Assembly: GCA_014380985.1 (NCBI GenBank)
Contig: JACMIU010000267.1
Coordinates: forward strand, 1 to 6,803
DNA from: Armatimonadota bacterium
GTDB taxonomy: Bacteria; Armatimonadota; Armatimonadia; Armatimonadales; Armatimonadaceae
Length of the DNA stretch: 6,803 bases
Direction: 5' to 3'
The position numbers and the translations under genes were made by a program. A model generated the notes under the pieces. It made no database searches. It was not told the origin of the DNA and worked only from the letters and a program-made list of their open reading frames with translations. Of the stretch, positions 1 through 6,517 are shown in pieces (positions within the stretch are counted from its first letter, which is position 1; the number at the start of each line of letters is the position of its first letter).

Positions 1-51
1 CGCGGGCTTGTCAAAGTACCGGGGGCAAAAATAGTGGCGGCGAAGCGGTGA
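1..51 (+). CDS. 3' end of a second M48-peptidase-like gene (partial, enters from outside the window)
   Basis: Read from base 1, the plus strand encodes RGLVKVPGAKIVAAKR followed by TGA at 49-51. This is identical, residue for residue and base for base, to the last 16 codons and stop of the M48 peptidase gene on the opposite strand (262-312). What is seen is a tail-to-tail copy of the 3' end. What lies to the left is unknown: it could be a complete paralogous peptidase gene, a truncated remnant, or only the edge of a short inverted repeat. The lack of any synonymous change in 51 bases means recent duplication, gene conversion, or an assembly fold-back. The reading frame is certain; whether it belongs to a working gene is not. 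Confidence 0.55.
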   Translation, partial: RGLVKVPGAKIVAAKR

Positions 52-125
52 CGCTATCACATAGGTTCGGGGATGTTCCATCCTCCGGTTGGGGGCGTTC
101 CGCCTGTGTATCCTGCGGATACGGG
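1..125 (+). repeat. Left arm of a long inverted repeat (pairs with 188-312)
   Basis: Every base n in this stretch pairs with base 313-n, with only two exceptions: C60 against A253 and G115 against A198. There are no indels in 125 bp. The arm begins at or before the window edge, so its full length cannot be measured. It holds the 3' coding end of an M48-like gene (1-51), then about 74 bp of intergenic sequence. Inside the arm is a smaller palindrome, GTATCC-TGC-GGATAC at 108-122. There are no flanking direct repeats, no transposase, and no tRNA or rRNA homology. Confidence 0.95.
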
Positions 126-187
126 ATTCGCGGTAGACGGTCGCGGGGCGAGTTGCACAACGCGCCCCACCATTCTCGACAGTACAA
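126..187. other. Diverged centre of the inverted repeat, with a GC-rich hairpin at 145-168
   Basis: The centre keeps the same axis of symmetry as the arms (156.5), but identity falls sharply. The outer part (126-144 against 169-187) matches at only 8 of 19 positions, little above chance. The inner part forms a hairpin: GGGGCG at 145-150 pairs with CGCCCC at 163-168, then comes an A/G mismatch, then GTTG at 152-155 against CAAC at 158-161. The innermost pair would leave too small a loop, so the realistic loop is about 4 nt. There is no T-tract on either side, so this is not a canonical intrinsic terminator, although it lies between two convergent 3' ends where a bidirectional terminator would be expected. 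Confidence 0.6.
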
Positions 188-312
188 CCCGTATCCGAAG
201 GATACACAGGCGGAACGCCCCCAACCGGAGGATGGAACATCCCCGAACCTATATGATAGCGTCACCGCTTCGCCGCCACTATTTTTGCCCCCGGTACTTT
301 GACAAGCCCGCG
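188..312 (-). repeat. Right arm of the long inverted repeat, overlapping the M48 gene 3' end
   Basis: This is the reverse-complement partner of 1-125, with 123 of 125 positions matching. It covers the last 16 codons and stop of the M48 peptidase (262-312) and 74 bp of downstream sequence (188-261). The small inner palindrome reads GTATCC-GAA-GGATAC at 191-205 on the plus strand. The repeat may continue past 312 into the M48 gene. That cannot be decided, because the matching left sequence would lie before base 1. Confidence 0.95.
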
Positions 313-2217
313 CATCGTGCCAGCGGAATCGTTCGTTATCGTGATGTTGTTCCATTCGCTACCGAAAGGAAGCGTTTCAAAGAGCGTGGGAAGTGTCGCG
401 CTCAAGGCTTCGCTCATTCCGTCGTGCAACTCTTGCCAGTCGGCTTCGGCTCGCAGACTTCTCCATTCGTCCTTGAGCGAGAACGCGAAAATCAGCACGG
501 GTTTGTCGGCATCGTGCGTGACCTGTTTACGGACAAGATACGCATCACCGAGGCGCGGAACCGCCGAAATCGCGGCGACTATCGGCGCGAGCTGTTCGCC
601 CGACAAGCCATGCGGCTCGTAGCGGACATTACCGCCGACCATTTCGACACGCTCTTCAGCGGCGGCGTTTTTCCGATCAGAATGGCGCAGTGCCTCGACA
701 TAAACGTTTCGCGCCGCGTCGTTGTCGCCCATCATGCGGTGGTAGCCGTAAAGTAGGCTCAGTGCCGACCCGCGAACGTTGGAGTTTACGTCCATCGCCG
801 ATTCGATATAGCCGACCGCCGCCGGGTCGCGCCTCTCCATCATATGTTGCCCGATTTGCAGAAGTGCGCCCGCCGTCAGCAAGCCTTCTTTCACCGGGCG
901 AACGTCGGCACGGTCGGCGAGCGTTTGAAACAACGGCATCGCCTCTTCGTCGGAGCGGTAATCCTGCGTCAAACTCGCGTGTTCCCAAGCATCCACGGGT
1001 GGCAACGTTTCCCCGGCAACTACTCGCGCCGTCAGCGCGTCGAGCGTTTTGCGCTCCTCCTGTGCCTCGGCGTATTTGTGCGCCCAAACCGGCGCGATAT
1101 TTTCCACAAACTCGGCATCGAGTCGTCTGGCGAACGTTTCGGCGCGGGGCAGGTAGGCGGCAAGTGCGGTTTCGCCGGGCGCGGGGGCGGACGCGGGTAG
1201 CACAGATTCACCGCCGAGCGATTTAATACGGTCGGGCAGGGCGGGGTGCGAATCGGCGAACGTGGTTTCCTCGCGCAGGGCATCGTTCAAAGCGCGTTCT
1301 GCGTCGGCGCGGTCGTCGGAAAGGGCGGGCGCAAGCGGGTGCGCGAGCAAGCCGGAGTAGGGCGAAGAGGGCGCGGTTTCTTGTTCATGAACTTGCTTAT
1401 AAAACGGCTTCCAGTACGACTTGCCGAGGTAGTTGTCCCAAACCGGGAGCAGACTTAACGCGCCGACGGTGGCGTCTCGCCCCGCGCTTTCGGACGCGGC
1501 ACGGTCGGCTTCGTACTCATCCTGTCGCCGTAAGGGAAACGAATACGCGGCGAACTGCGGGGCGTACCACTTGAAAAAGCCGGACACCAGCGCGTTCGCG
1601 CCACCGCCGTCCTCCAGCCGGTCAAGGAGTTGCGCCCATGTCGCGTTGACCCGGTATACCCATCCGCCAAACTTGCCATGACCGCCGCGCAAATGTCCCA
1701 TCTCGTGCGCGATAACCGAGTCGAACTGTGCTTTGGTGAGCGTATGCATCAGCGGCAAGCCGACCGTGAGGTAGTTTTCGCTCCAACCGAAAATGCCGAG
1801 GCGCGGACGTTGCACCACGGACGCATTAAACTCGCTCGAAAGCAGGATTTGATGGAATGCGGGCGCGGCGAGTTTTTCGCGCAAACCGTTCACGGTTGCC
1901 CACAGTTCCGGCGCGTCGGTTGGCGTCAGCACGATGCCTTCGGGTTTCGGGAACGATACCCATAATGCCCGCAACACCGCCAGCGCGAACAGCCCCAGCA
2001 CAATCACGAACTTGATGGCGACGCCCCCGCCGCGCCGAACGAAAACCATCAGCGCGATCAGCACGCCGATAAGCGCGAGGGTTCCGAGCAGAAGAAACAG
2101 CACGTAGCCGTAGCCGAGGATGCCCAGCCACAACACCTTGCTCCGGTAGGCGGGCGGATTTTGCGCCGCCTCCGGTTCCAACTTCCGCACCATAGACTCA
2201 AATTGCTCGTTCGTCAT
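262..2217 (-). CDS. Membrane-anchored M48-family zinc metallopeptidase
   Basis: This encodes a predicted 651-residue M48 (Ste24/HtpX-like) zinc endopeptidase. Two hydrophobic segments lie near the N-terminus, at about residues 29-60 and 66-88, followed by the peptidase domain. The zinc-binding HEMGH motif is at residues 171-175 (His171, Glu172, His175), and the third ligand is probably Glu234 in DEYEAD. The roughly 250 residues after the catalytic core (from about 400) are mostly helical-looking and have no motif I can name. Substrate is unknown; related enzymes act in membrane-protein quality control or processing. I chose the ATG at 2217 because the N-terminus then reads MTNEQFESMVRKLEP, typical of this protein type. 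A TTG at 2256 would add 13 residues. A TATAAT hexamer ends 4 bp before the ATG and no Shine-Dalgarno sequence is present, which also favours this start. The 3' end lies inside the long inverted repeat. The gene diverges from the GH51 gene, with no evident functional tie. Confidence 0.9.
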   Translation of the reverse strand: MTNEQFESMVRKLEPEAAQNPPAYRSKVLWLGILGYGYVLFLLLGTLALIGVLIALMVFVRRGGGVAIKFVIVLGLFALAVLRALWVSFPKPEGIVLTPTDAPELWATVNGLREKLAAPAFHQILLSSEFNASVVQRPRLGIFGWSENYLTVGLPLMHTLTKAQFDSVIAHEMGHLRGGHGKFGGWVYRVNATWAQLLDRLEDGGGANALVSGFFKWYAPQFAAYSFPLRRQDEYEADRAASESAGRDATVGALSLLPVWDNYLGKSYWKPFYKQVHEQETAPSSPYSGLLAHPLAPALSDDRADAERALNDALREETTFADSHPALPDRIKSLGGESVLPASAPAPGETALAAYLPRAETFARRLDAEFVENIAPVWAHKYAEAQEERKTLDALTARVVAGETLPPVDAWEHASLTQDYRSDEEAMPLFQTLADRADVRPVKEGLLTAGALLQIGQHMMERRDPAAVGYIESAMDVNSNVRGSALSLLYGYHRMMGDNDAARNVYVEALRHSDRKNAAAEERVEMVGGNVRYEPHGLSGEQLAPIVAAISAVPRLGDAYLVRKQVTHDADKPVLIFAFSLKDEWRSLRAEADWQELHDGMSEALSATLPTLFETLPFGSEWNNITITNDSAGTMRGLVKVPGAKIVAAKR

Positions 2218-2221
2218 GATG

Positions 2222-2230
2222 ATTATATTA
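2222..2230 (-). promoter_or_regulatory. Likely -10 element for the M48 gene, very close to its start codon
   Basis: On the minus strand the sequence reads TAATATAATCATCATG. A perfect TATAAT (2222-2227) lies 4 nt before the ATG, and an overlapping TAATAT (2225-2230) lies 7 nt before it. A transcript from either would begin at or within a few bases of the ATG, giving a leaderless or nearly leaderless mRNA. No convincing -35 element is visible, and the stretch is AT-rich in a GC-rich window. Confidence 0.45.
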
Positions 2231-2282
2231 TCGGAACGAAACCTAAAAACCTTCAACGGAGTGCATCATTTCCTCGACAGAT

Positions 2283-2312
2283 TTGCCTTTTTTCGTGCTT
2301 CGCGTGTAAACT
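2283..2312 (+). promoter_or_regulatory. Candidate sigma70-type promoter for the GH51 gene
   Basis: TTGCCT at 2283-2288 and TAAACT at 2307-2312 are separated by 18 bp and resemble -35 and -10 boxes. Initiation about 7 nt after the -10 box would give a leader of roughly 9 nt before the ATG at 2328. The bases before that ATG (CACCAACCCG) contain no Shine-Dalgarno sequence. The promoter lies in the 110-bp region shared with the divergent M48 gene. Confidence 0.4.
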
Positions 2313-2320
2313 TCATACAC
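2304..2320. promoter_or_regulatory. Possible operator: short inverted repeat over the GH51 -10 region
   Basis: GTGTAAACTTCATACAC has perfect 5-bp arms (GTGTA and TACAC) around a 7-bp spacer. It covers the candidate -10 box and the expected transcription start, where a sugar-responsive repressor would block initiation. The arms are short, and a match of this size is expected about once by chance in 110 bp. No regulator gene is in the window. Confidence 0.2.
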
Positions 2321-2327
2321 CAACCCG

Positions 2328-3821
2328 ATGACTACCACATTAACCCTTGATAACGATTACGAATTATCCCCCGTTGACCCGCGCCTGTTCGGTGGCTTTG
2401 CCGAACATTTGGGGCGGCATATTTATACCGGTATGGTCGAACCCGGTCACGAAACCGCCGATGCCGACGGTTTCCGTACCGACGTGCTGGAACTGGTACG
2501 CGAACTCAATGTTCCCATCGTGCGTTATCCCGGCGGCAATTTCGTGTCCGGCTATAATTGGGAGGACGGGGTAGGGGCGGTAGAGTCGCGCCCGCGCCGC
2601 CTTGATTTAGCATGGCACTCCACCGAGCCGAACACGTTTGGCACGAACGAGTTTATGCGCTGGTGCGAAAAGGCGAACACGGAGCCGATGCTCGCGGTCA
2701 ACCTCGGCACTCGCGGCGCGGACGCCGCACGGAACTTGGTCGAATACTGCAACCATCCCGGCGGAACCTACTGGAGCGATTTGCGCCGCTCGCACGGAGT
2801 CGCCGCGCCGCACAAAGTCAAAACGTGGTGTCTCGGCAACGAGATGGACGGCGGCTGGCAGATGGGGCAAAAAAGCGCGACCGAGTACGGCGCACTCGCC
2901 CGCGAAACCGCGAAACTGATGAAGTGGACGGACTCCACGATTGAGACCATCGTTTGCGGGTCGTCGTCGCGGGAAATGGCGACGTTTGGCAAGTGGGAAT
3001 GGGACGTGCTTCAAGAGTGCTACGAAAACGTAGATTACCTTTCGCTTCACGTCTACTACGGCAACCGCGACGGGAACACGCCGCGCTTTTTGGCGAAGCC
3101 GGATAGCATGGCGCAGTTCATTGACGAAGCGATTTCGCTCTGCGACGCGGTAGGCGCATCGAAAAAGCAAACGCGCAAGATAAACCTGTCGTTTGACGAA
3201 TGGAACGTCTGGTTTCACTCAAACGCGCAGGACAAAAAGATGCAACCGTGGCAGGTTGCCCCGCCCCTGTTAGAGGACATCTACACGATGGAGGACGCCT
3301 TGGTCCTTGGCGGAATGCTGATTACCCTGCTGAACCGCGCCGACCGCGTGAAAATCGGTTGCCTCGCGCAACTGGTGAACGTCATCGCGCCGATTATGAC
3401 CGCGCCGGGCGGGGGCGCATGGCGTCAAACGATCTTTTATCCGTTCGCGCAAGCGTCGAACAACGGGCGTGGCACGGTTTTGCGCGTTGGTGGCACGATA
3501 CCGGAAACGAAAGAAGTCGGGAAAAAGTTCGCGCTTGCGGCGGTACGAAGCGAGCAGGGCGATAAACTAACGCTGTTCGTCGTGAACCGAGAAATGACCG
3601 AGACCCTGCCGCTGAACCTGACGCTACGCGGGTTCGGCGACGGGGCGAGCGTGACGAAGCACACGGTTCTGCAACACGACAACTTGAAGGCGCGAAACAC
3701 CGAAGCCGAACCGTTCGCGGTCGTGCCGCGAGAAATCACCGGCGCGAGCGTGACGGGCGAAACGCTTTCGGCGCGGCTTCCCCCGGCGTCGTGGAACGTT
3801 CTCGAAATTGCCCTTCGCTAA
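2328..3821 (+). CDS. abfA: GH51 alpha-L-arabinofuranosidase, intracellular
   Basis: This 497-residue protein matches the full length of bacterial GH51 arabinofuranosidases (about 500). These retaining enzymes release terminal alpha-L-arabinofuranose from arabinoxylan or arabinan oligosaccharides. The catalytic (beta/alpha)8 barrel comes first and a beta-sandwich domain follows, from about residue 380. The general acid/base is Glu172 in CLGNEMDGGWQ and the nucleophile is Glu291 in LSFDEWNVWF. Other family signatures are RYPGGNFVSGYNWEDGVG (66-83), CNHPGGTYWSDLR (141-153) and LHVYYGNRD (240-248). The motif after the acid/base has Gly176 where many relatives have Pro. There is no signal peptide, so it should act in the cytoplasm on imported oligosaccharides. 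The ATG at 2328 gives the usual family N-terminus. The gene converges on the GH52 beta-xylosidase with interlocked stop codons. The two activities are complementary in arabinoxylo-oligosaccharide breakdown. Confidence 0.95.
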   Translation: MTTTLTLDNDYELSPVDPRLFGGFAEHLGRHIYTGMVEPGHETADADGFRTDVLELVRELNVPIVRYPGGNFVSGYNWEDGVGAVESRPRRLDLAWHSTEPNTFGTNEFMRWCEKANTEPMLAVNLGTRGADAARNLVEYCNHPGGTYWSDLRRSHGVAAPHKVKTWCLGNEMDGGWQMGQKSATEYGALARETAKLMKWTDSTIETIVCGSSSREMATFGKWEWDVLQECYENVDYLSLHVYYGNRDGNTPRFLAKPDSMAQFIDEAISLCDAVGASKKQTRKINLSFDEWNVWFHSNAQDKKMQPWQVAPPLLEDIYTMEDALVLGGMLITLLNRADRVKIGCLAQLVNVIAPIMTAPGGGAWRQTIFYPFAQASNNGRGTVLRVGGTIPETKEVGKKFALAAVRSEQGDKLTLFVVNREMTETLPLNLTLRGFGDGASVTKHTVLQHDNLKARNTEAEPFAVVPREITGASVTGETLSARLPPASWNVLEIALR

Positions 3822-6007
3822 CGCGGGCGAAGCCACAGCACCGCCGTCACGCCGCGTGGGTAGTAGCGTGACCCTAAGTCCGTGCCGTCGTCGCTTGTCA
3901 CTTGGTCGGTGAACGCAAAGTTTCGCGCCGCGCCCTGCGTCTGCCATTTCGCGTGGGCATCGTCCACCGAGTCCGCGAGGCGCACACCGAGAACGCTCTC
4001 GGCGACAAACTGCGACAGGAAGATTTTGCTCATCCACGTATTTGTCGAGGTGGACGACATCTTGACGCCCCCGCTTTCGGTGTCTATGCAAACACCCTTT
4101 TGTAGCACGGTGGCAAGGTGCGTTTTCAGAAGAGATATTAGTTCGCCGAAGGGACCCGTTTCCGAAACCGCGTCGCGGTCGCCCAGAAGGTATGGGAACG
4201 CCAACCCTTCAATCGCCGGAACGATGCGTGAAGCGTTGCCGGGATTGTCCCCCTCGAAAACGGCGGGCAGGTAGCCTTCCTTCGCGTCGAAATGCGACGC
4301 GATGGCTTGCGCGGCAAGTGCCGCTTGCTCCTCCGATAGCGCGGCGGCTTCGTCATGACCGAGCAGATGGAAGCACCGACCGAGCGCGAGGTACGTTGCC
4401 CACGTCTTTACCGCGATATAAGCGTTCGAGCGCGACTGACCGAGCGACGCATCGAGCGAATCGTAGGTAGTGATTTCCTGCCCGTTCTCGCACCGAGACG
4501 AGTCGAGCGAGATAATGCCGTTTCTCATGCCGTCCGGTCCGTCGCGGTGCAGAAGGCTGTGCAAACAGGCAACTAAAATATCGTGGCGCAAGCCGAGCCA
4601 GTAGCGGTCGCCCGTGGTGATTCCGTAGAGCGCGGCGGTCAGGCACCAGTTAAGCAGTTGCTCCGCCGTCATGTACGAGAAGCAGTCGTCGAGGTTCGGG
4701 CGTTCATACGACGAATAGCCGTGCGGCGAAAACGCATTGGCAACGCCCATATCGTGCGTGAACGAAATGCCGCCTAAAAAGCGCGGGCGCGACGGATCGG
4801 TGGCGTCCTGTGCTTCGTCGTAGTAGCGGTAGCGGGCGCAGAACAGATCGAGCGTGTTTCGCAGTGTCCATGGATGGTATTTAAGTTCCCAGAACGCCTG
4901 ATCCACGGTCAAATCGAACGTGTTCATCATGCGATACTCGCCCTCGTTGACCACCCAGAGCGGACGATGGCACGATTCTCGCGGCGACAACACCAGATCG
5001 CCGGTTTCGTCGTGGAGAAGCATCGTCGAGGCGTGGTACGAGTGTGTGGCGTGCGCGAGCAAAAACCGGCGCGATTCATTGAGGGGCGCGGCGTCTAATT
5101 CGGCGTCGCGTTCGGTGGCGATTCGTTTCGTGGCGTCGGCGTTTTTCAGCGCGTAAGCCAGTACGTCTTCCAAACCAGTGAACAGGCGCGAGTACAGGTA
5201 CGATGCCGACACGCCGGAGGTGACGACTCCGCCGCGATAAAAGCCAAGTGCAACCGTGAACGTTTTGCTTTCGCCGGGCGGCACATGAAGCAACAGCCCG
5301 CCGCGATTCGCCAAACGTTGCACGGTTTGCGGAACCGTAACCGATGCTCCGGCAACCTTTTCCTGCAGGTTCCAGTCCTGCGATTCCTGCACGTCGTCCG
5401 CCGCGAACGTAGCGAACCCCCAGCACGTTTCCCGCGCCATGCCGCAAAGGTTCGCGCCGGGAACGTCCGACAGGGGACGGAGCGGGTCGGCATCGGCGAC
5501 GCCGAAAAACGCCCAAGCGTCGCCTTCGTGCGCGGTGTTATCGAGCGTGACTTCTGCTAAGATTGCCGGGCAAAGCGCGGCGCGAAGCGCGTCATCGCTC
5601 TTGGTGAGCGGGTCGGGAACCGCGCCGAACGGCGTCAACAGGCGAAAGGTCAAGCCGCCATTCGTTGTCCATGAGTCGGTTGCAAAGCCCATCTCGCGCT
5701 TGATTTCGTCCGGCGCGTAGGCGTTCCACAAAACGGGCGCGTTTTTCGTGGTCGCCGCCCCGGTGTAGGCTTCCGCGCCGCCGTTCTGCGCCCCCGTGTA
5801 GAATGGCAGGGCGCGAACCGTGTTGCGGTCGTCGGAATCGTTGCCGCGAACGAGAGCGACATACACGTCTTGCTTCGCGGGCGCACCGAGTTCGAGACCG
5901 AAGCCCCCGGTTTGACCGTGCCGACCGACGGTGAACGAAGCAAACGCCCCGAACGGACTGTGTTGCGCGTGGAAGTCCGACGCGGCAGGAGCGAATAGAA
6001 CAGGCAT
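3818..6007 (-). CDS. xynB: GH52 beta-xylosidase, intracellular
   Basis: This 729-residue protein aligns along its whole length with GH52 beta-xylosidases as I remember the Geobacillus enzymes (about 705 residues). These retaining exo-enzymes remove xylose from the non-reducing end of xylo-oligosaccharides. Family landmarks in order are HSPFGAFASFTVGR (16-29), FYRGGVVTSGVSASYLYSR (256-274), VVNEGEYRMMNTFDLTVDQ (352-370), GGISFTHDMGVANAFS (412-427), EITTYDSLDASLGQ (511-524), PAIEGLAFPYL (597-607) and the C-terminal YYPRGVTAVLWL. By alignment with the Geobacillus enzyme the nucleophile is Glu355 and the general acid is Asp516. Their 161-residue spacing compares with 160 in that family member. 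No signal peptide is present, so the enzyme is probably cytoplasmic. The ATG at 6007 gives the expected family start and has TAGAAT 6 nt upstream. The stop overlaps that of the convergent GH51 gene; upstream, 37 bp away, is a GNAT gene in the same direction. Confidence 0.95.
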   Translation of the reverse strand: MPVLFAPAASDFHAQHSPFGAFASFTVGRHGQTGGFGLELGAPAKQDVYVALVRGNDSDDRNTVRALPFYTGAQNGGAEAYTGAATTKNAPVLWNAYAPDEIKREMGFATDSWTTNGGLTFRLLTPFGAVPDPLTKSDDALRAALCPAILAEVTLDNTAHEGDAWAFFGVADADPLRPLSDVPGANLCGMARETCWGFATFAADDVQESQDWNLQEKVAGASVTVPQTVQRLANRGGLLLHVPPGESKTFTVALGFYRGGVVTSGVSASYLYSRLFTGLEDVLAYALKNADATKRIATERDAELDAAPLNESRRFLLAHATHSYHASTMLLHDETGDLVLSPRESCHRPLWVVNEGEYRMMNTFDLTVDQAFWELKYHPWTLRNTLDLFCARYRYYDEAQDATDPSRPRFLGGISFTHDMGVANAFSPHGYSSYERPNLDDCFSYMTAEQLLNWCLTAALYGITTGDRYWLGLRHDILVACLHSLLHRDGPDGMRNGIISLDSSRCENGQEITTYDSLDASLGQSRSNAYIAVKTWATYLALGRCFHLLGHDEAAALSEEQAALAAQAIASHFDAKEGYLPAVFEGDNPGNASRIVPAIEGLAFPYLLGDRDAVSETGPFGELISLLKTHLATVLQKGVCIDTESGGVKMSSTSTNTWMSKIFLSQFVAESVLGVRLADSVDDAHAKWQTQGAARNFAFTDQVTSDDGTDLGSRYYPRGVTAVLWLRPR

Positions 6008-6013
6008 ACATTC

Positions 6014-6019
6014 ATTCTA
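6014..6019 (-). promoter_or_regulatory. Likely -10 element for GH52, spaced for a leaderless transcript
   Basis: The minus strand reads TAGAAT, then GAATGT, then the ATG of GH52. The six-base gap puts the A of the ATG at the expected +1 of this -10 box, the arrangement typical of leaderless bacterial mRNAs. No Shine-Dalgarno sequence precedes the ATG. The -35 region is poor (GTGAGC at an 18-bp spacing is the best candidate). The element lies in the 37-bp gap after the GNAT gene, so GDNA-proximal read-through from upstream is also possible. Confidence 0.45.
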
Positions 6020-6044
6020 CCCCAAACCCGGTACACCGCTCACG

Positions 6045-6509
6045 CTATTTTTGCCCCATACACTCGGTTTCAAACAGCCGGTACGCTGTCTCCTCCATGC
6101 CGAGGGCGCGGTACGTTTCCTGCGCGGCGGCGTTGTCGCGCTCGACATATAGCCGCAACCCACAAACGTTTTCGTTTTCGTCCGCTTTCGCTTCCACGGC
6201 GCGGTACAACGCCCGGAAAACGCCGCGCCGTCGTGCCTCCGGGCGAACGTAGACGCTTTGAATCCACCAGAACAGCCCGTTGCGCCAGTCGCTCCACTCG
6301 AACGTGACGAGTAAGCAACCGATTACGCGCCCTTCGGATTCGGCGACGAGGTAGAAGCCATAATCGGGGCGCGTCAGCAAGCCGCGTACCCCGGCGTTCA
6401 CCGTGCCTTCGTCCAGCGTTTTGTGTTCGGTTTCCTGTGCCATCGCCCGATTAAACTGCGCGATAGTGGTAGCGTCGGTATCGGTTGCGGCACGAACGAT
6501 GATTTCCAT
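6045..6509 (-). CDS. GNAT-family N-acetyltransferase
   Basis: This complete 154-residue protein is a single GNAT domain, predicted to transfer an acetyl group from acetyl-CoA to an amine. The acceptor is not recognisable. The N-terminus (IIVRAATDTDATTIAQF) is the usual first strand and helix. The central WIQSVYVRPEARRRGVFRAL (82-101) is motif A, the acetyl-CoA pyrophosphate-binding loop. There R93-x-x-G96-x-F98 replaces the more common Gly/Ala at the last position. The end (LRLYVERDNAAAQETYRALGM, from 118) is motif B with the usual Asn and Tyr. It starts 8 bp after the stop of the Uma2-family gene and ends 37 bp before GH52, so it could be cotranscribed with either. TAGAGT lies 5 nt before its ATG but overlaps the upstream stop codon, so a promoter there is uncertain. 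Confidence 0.9.
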   Translation of the reverse strand: MEIIVRAATDTDATTIAQFNRAMAQETEHKTLDEGTVNAGVRGLLTRPDYGFYLVAESEGRVIGCLLVTFEWSDWRNGLFWWIQSVYVRPEARRRGVFRALYRAVEAKADENENVCGLRLYVERDNAAAQETYRALGMEETAYRLFETECMGQK

Positions 6510-6517
6510 AAGGTACT

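Noticed and set aside
145..168. GC-rich hairpin as a canonical bidirectional intrinsic terminator
   Set aside because: No T-tract follows it on either strand, so it does not meet the usual definition; it is kept only as a hairpin in the repeat centre.
48..302. Open frames on both strands across the palindrome, sharing the same C-terminal peptide ending FLPPVL
   Set aside because: They are mirror images created by the inverted repeat: each arm read antisense gives the same peptide. They overlap the real M48 3' end and match no family I know.
690..1226. Several long open frames antisense to the M48, GH51 and GH52 genes
   Set aside because: They are shadows typical of GC-rich coding sequence: arginine- and proline-rich, low-complexity translations with no recognisable domain.
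2218..2256. TTG start that would extend the M48 protein by 13 residues
   Set aside because: The added residues run through the AT-rich TATAAT stretch, have no ribosome site, and precede an ATG that gives the usual family N-terminus.
6045..6057. The 13-mer GGGGCAAAAATAG occurs at the GNAT 3' end and in both arms of the inverted repeat
   Set aside because: A shared 13-mer within 6.8 kb on two strands is not far from chance expectation, and the sequence around it does not align well.
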